Part shown: positions 61,519 through 64,000 of the stretch, in pieces
How the letters are laid out: each line of letters begins with the position of its first letter
Numbering within the stretch: position 1 is the stretch's first letter
Assembly (NCBI GenBank): GCA_964565645.1
Contig: CAZMFQ010000001.1
Coordinates: 62,001-126,000, forward strand
Direction: 5' to 3'
Length of the DNA: 64,000 bases
From: JAHIQC01 sp964565645
Lineage (GTDB): Bacteria > Actinomycetota > Coriobacteriia > Anaerosomatales > JAHIQC01
Notes under the pieces: generated by a model
Database searches by the model: none
Seen by the model: the letters and a program-made list of their open reading frames with translations, nothing else
What the model was told of the DNA's origin: nothing
Translations under genes and position numbers: made by a program

Positions 61519-63192
61519 TCAGATCACCACCCTGTCTATCTCCTCCAGAGAGGTGATACCCGCGGCCACCTTGTCCAATGCATCCTGGCGCATGGGGACC
61601 ATGCCATTCGCAAGGGCGATCGCGCGCAGCTTCTCCGCCGGGGCATGATCGAGGAACGCGGCCGTGATGGCCTCGTCGACCACCATGACCTCGAAGACGC
61701 CGATACGGCCCTTGTAGCCGGAGTTGCCACAGTGCTCGCAACCCGTCGGACCGTAGACGGTCACGTTCTTGGCCGCCGAGGCGGTGAATCCCGCAGCGAC
61801 CAGCCTGGAGCCGGGGACCTTGAGCTTCTGGCGGCACTCTGGGCACAGCTTGCGCACGAGGCGCTGGGCGACCACGCCGACGAGGCTCGATGAGGTGACG
61901 TACGGGGGCACCCCCATGTCGTTCAGGCGGGTGAGCGCGCCGGGGGCGTCGTTCGTGTGAACCGAGGAGAGGACAAGATGCCCCGTCAGAGCGGCCCTCA
62001 CCGCGATCTCGGCCGTCTCCGGGTCCCTGATCTCCCCGACCATGACCACGTCGGGATCGGAACGAAGGATCGTGCGCAGTCCGGCCGCGAACGTGAGACC
62101 GATCTTGAAGTTGACGGCCATCTGCGTGATGCCGGCCATCTGATACTCGATGGGATCCTCGACCGTGATGATCTTGCGGGTGGTCTCGTTGAGGAGCTGC
62201 AGCGCGCCGTAGAGCGTGGTCGACTTGCCCGAGCCCGTCGGACCGGCGATGAACAACGCTCCGTAGGGCTTGGAGATCATGTCCTTGACAGCGCGCAGGT
62301 TGGCATCGGTCAGGCCGATGTCTTCGATGGAGCGGAACGCCAGTTCGCTGTTGAGTATCCGCAGCGTGAGCGCCTCGCCGTTGGGGGTGGGCAGGCTCGC
62401 AACACGGATGTCGACCGGACGATCGTCCACGCGCAGAGCGATACGGCCGTCCTGCGGCCTACGGCGCTCGGCGATGTCCATCTCGGCCATGATCTTGATG
62501 CGGCTCGTGACTCCCGGCTTTGCGGCGACGGGCAACTCCATGACCTCGTTCATGACGCCGTCGATGCGATACCGGACCACGAAACGCTTGGTGTCGGGCT
62601 CTATGTGTATGTCGCTGGCGCCCGCGCGCACGGCCTCGCGGATCAACTGGTTCACGAGCCGTACGATCGGCACGTCCTCACTGCCGATGGGCGCGGTGAA
62701 CTCCTCGTCCTCCTCGGACAACTCCTCGACAGACTCGACGATGTCCTGGAACGCGTCAGAGGACGCGATGTACTTGTCTATCGCGTGGAACAGTTGTGAA
62801 CCGGCGACGACCACCGGACGCACGCGCATACCCGTACGCATCTCGACGTCGTCGATGGCCTCGATATCCAGAGGGTTGGACATCGCGAGCAGAAGCTTGC
62901 CGCCTTCGAAACCGATCGGAAGGATCTGGCGTTGTCGCGCCATACGCTCTGGCAACAGAGCCGTGGCGGCATGGTCGACGGGGTATGTCGTGAGGATGAC
63001 GTGCTCGTAGCCCTTCTGCCCCGCGAGCGCAGCGGCCAACTGGTCCTCGGTGACGACCAGATTGCGGACCAGCACCTCGCCGAGCTTCCCCCCGTCACGT
63101 GCCTGGATCGCGAGCGCCTCGGTAAGGTCATCGTCGCTGATCAGTCCGGCGTCCACGAGCAGGTCGCCAAGACGCTCACGAGAGTAGTCCAC
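61519..63192 (-). CDS. Type II/IV secretion-type assembly ATPase (GspE/PilB family)
   Basis: 557 residues. N-terminal GspE/MshE-type domain (LGDLLVDAGLISDDDLTEALAIQ), then ATPase: Walker A GPTGSGKSTTLYGAL, Asp box TVEDPIEYQM, Walker B RSDPDVVMVGEIRDPETAEIAVRAALTGHLVLSSVHTNDA, and a CPEC ... CEHC zinc motif. It would power a pseudopilus or type IV pilus. No pilT, pilC or pilin gene is inside the window; partners may lie beyond 64000 or elsewhere. Confidence 0.93.
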   Translation of the reverse strand: MDYSRERLGDLLVDAGLISDDDLTEALAIQARDGGKLGEVLVRNLVVTEDQLAAALAGQKGYEHVILTTYPVDHAATALLPERMARQRQILPIGFEGGKLLLAMSNPLDIEAIDDVEMRTGMRVRPVVVAGSQLFHAIDKYIASSDAFQDIVESVEELSEEDEEFTAPIGSEDVPIVRLVNQLIREAVRAGASDIHIEPDTKRFVVRYRIDGVMNEVMELPVAAKPGVTSRIKIMAEMDIAERRRPQDGRIALRVDDRPVDIRVASLPTPNGEALTLRILNSELAFRSIEDIGLTDANLRAVKDMISKPYGALFIAGPTGSGKSTTLYGALQLLNETTRKIITVEDPIEYQMAGITQMAVNFKIGLTFAAGLRTILRSDPDVVMVGEIRDPETAEIAVRAALTGHLVLSSVHTNDAPGALTRLNDMGVPPYVTSSSLVGVVAQRLVRKLCPECRQKLKVPGSRLVAAGFTASAAKNVTVYGPTGCEHCGNSGYKGRIGVFEVMVVDEAITAAFLDHAPAEKLRAIALANGMVPMRQDALDKVAAGITSLEEIDRVVI

Positions 63193-63241
63193 GTGTCACT
63201 CCTGCCCTGTCGAGTGGTCGAGCCATCCGAGATACAACGCG

Positions 63242-63526
63242 CTAGACACGTCCCTTTGCCGCACCCACGGCCCACTCGAGAATCAGGAACGCGGCGATAC
63301 TGACGGCGAAGTCGACGTCGAAGACCCCGCCGTAGGGGGTCTTGATAGGGGCGATACCCGTAGGTATGGAAATCATATCCGCCAGCCTCACGACCGCCTC
63401 GCCCCAGGTCTGAGAAGCGAGGGCCCCAAAGAACGAGATGACGAGCGCAGCCGTGACGAGCACTGCGAGAACGATCAGGAGATCCATGACGATGTGGAAG
63501 ATGATGCGAGTCGGATTGCGTGCCAC
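63242..63526 (-). CDS. Small membrane protein, YggT-like topology
   Basis: 94 residues from GTG 63526, which has GGGAGG six bases upstream. Two hydrophobic stretches (IIFHIVMDLLIVLAVLVTAALVISFFGAL and FDVDFAVSIAAFLILEWAVG) surround a loop with IPTGIAPIKTPYGGVFDVD, which recalls YggT-family repeats. The family call is tentative. It precedes the assembly ATPase gene by 49 bp. Confidence 0.6.
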   Translation of the reverse strand: MARNPTRIIFHIVMDLLIVLAVLVTAALVISFFGALASQTWGEAVVRLADMISIPTGIAPIKTPYGGVFDVDFAVSIAAFLILEWAVGAAKGRV

Positions 63527-63626
63527 CGGTACCTCCCATGCCATAACAGTACTCAAAGCATTATGGAGGTAGTCTCAGCGGGGCGCCAGAACGCGCGGCG
63601 ACGGGATCGTGGATCCGGCGTCGCGA

Positions 63627-63893
63627 TCAGCGCAGGGAGTCGGAGATGATCCGCCCGATCATCTTCTCGGCGACCTCGGATCCCGAAGGGTGGACTCCGG
63701 CGACGAGGACGCGTGCGTGCTCGACGCGCTCCTCGCGGGTGTCCGGGAGCGTGGCGCAGACCGCCTGCACCTTCTGGATGAGTTCGGGGCTGACCGACCC
63801 TGCCCTGGCCCGGTCGATGTCGGCGACGTGCACGCCTTCTGATGTCTGCAGGTACCTGACTGCGAGTCGGACCTGCTCTTCCGAGATAATCAT
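63627..63893 (-). CDS. FlgM-like anti-sigma-28 family protein
   Basis: 88 residues. The C-terminal half VSPELIQKVQAVCATLPDTREERVEHARVLVAGVHPSGSEVAEKMIGRII follows the FlgM pattern (VSxxAxxxQ ... R-E-K/R-V/I-A-x-L ... G-Y-K-V-x-x-x-x-I-A-x-x-M). The ATG at 63893 has AGGA almost touching it, so initiation is unusual. No flagellar genes are in the window. A sequence resembling a sigma-28 promoter lies just upstream. Possible alternatives: another small anti-sigma or an unrelated helical protein. Confidence 0.55.
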   Translation of the reverse strand: MIISEEQVRLAVRYLQTSEGVHVADIDRARAGSVSPELIQKVQAVCATLPDTREERVEHARVLVAGVHPSGSEVAEKMIGRIISDSLR

Positions 63894-63903
63894 GTCCTAG
63901 TGG

Positions 63904-63930
63904 ATATCGGCCGATGCTCAGGCCGACTTA
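63904..63930 (-). promoter_or_regulatory. Sigma-28-like promoter sequence before the FlgM-like gene
   Basis: TAAG, exactly 15 bases, GCCGATAT on the minus strand, against the consensus TAAA-N15-GCCGATAA (two mismatches). The predicted start lies only about 5 bases before the ATG, which would give a nearly leaderless mRNA. The site also overlaps a TCGGCC/GGCCGA inverted repeat. Treat as tentative. Confidence 0.35.
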
Positions 63931-63974
63931 ACGCGAGACATGTGAAGATTCGGAAACGGCCTGAGAAATGGGGG

Positions 63975-64000
63975 AGCCCCAAGGCCGGCACCTTGAGGCT
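63975..64000. other. Inverted repeat at the right edge
   Basis: AGCCCCAAGG and CCTTGAGGCT pair over ten positions with one mismatch, around a 6-base loop. It may be a terminator of a gene beyond the window. The 63931-63974 stretch holds nothing recognised. Confidence 0.35.

Overview
The window is a GC-rich bacterial chromosome segment of ordinary coding density. It carries no insertion sequence, prophage, CRISPR array or rRNA. Gene content suggests an anaerobic actinobacterium, most likely in or near the Coriobacteriia (Anaerosomatales/OPB41-like); this is inference. The supporting signs are the DUF881-Sbp-DUF881 cluster beside a PgsA-type synthase, CWB2 cell-wall-binding repeats, a ferredoxin-linked 2-oxoacid oxidoreductase, a rubrerythrin, a polyferredoxin and late cobalamin genes.

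Layout. 0-8.6 kb (minus): the start of a phenylacetate-CoA ligase, then an envelope block (VanW-type protein, DUF881, Sbp, DUF881, a fused sugar-nucleotidyltransferase/phosphohexomutase, PgsA, CorA). 8.7-10.5 kb: tRNA-Pro(GGG) with its own promoter and terminator, a DUF190 protein and CoaBC. 10.6-13.2 kb (plus): KorAB. 13.2-17.8 kb (minus): two tandem membrane GGDEF/HD-GYP proteins. 17.8-20.2 kb (minus): an alpha-oxoamine-synthase family acyltransferase behind a perfect palindrome, and a membrane polyferredoxin. 20.4-21.5 kb (plus): DJ-1/PfpI protein and rubrerythrin. 21.5-24.9 kb (minus): a PadR-led ABC export operon. 25.0-26.0 kb: an unknown protein and a freestanding putative small RNA. 26.0-29.7 kb (minus): the complete riboflavin operon ribD-ribE-ribBA-ribH under an FMN riboswitch. 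29.7-36.7 kb: ABC1 kinase, two secreted beta-propeller-like proteins (one with CWB2 repeats) and small accessory genes.

36.7-63.9 kb is one long same-strand run, with many 1-14 bp gene overlaps that suggest translational coupling. Reading in the direction of transcription it holds: a FlgM-like protein, a small membrane protein, a PilB/GspE-type ATPase, deoB, deoA, a DHH-CBS-polyA-polymerase fusion, a site-2 protease, trpS, scpA, scpB, rluB, cobU-cobT-cobS-cobC, hisC, aroF-tyrA-aroA, cmk, plsC, ispH, a DUF512 radical-SAM protein, der, plsY, gpsA and rpe. These cover nucleoside salvage, tRNA maturation, chromosome condensation, cobamide nucleotide-loop assembly, aromatic amino acids, isoprenoids and phospholipid synthesis.

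Most of the window is housekeeping. The least explained parts are the freestanding RNA near 25.9 kb, the palindrome-controlled acyltransferase near 19.1 kb, the tandem c-di-GMP proteins, the FlgM-like gene without neighbouring flagellar genes, the structured leader of hisC and the propeller-type surface proteins at 31-36 kb.
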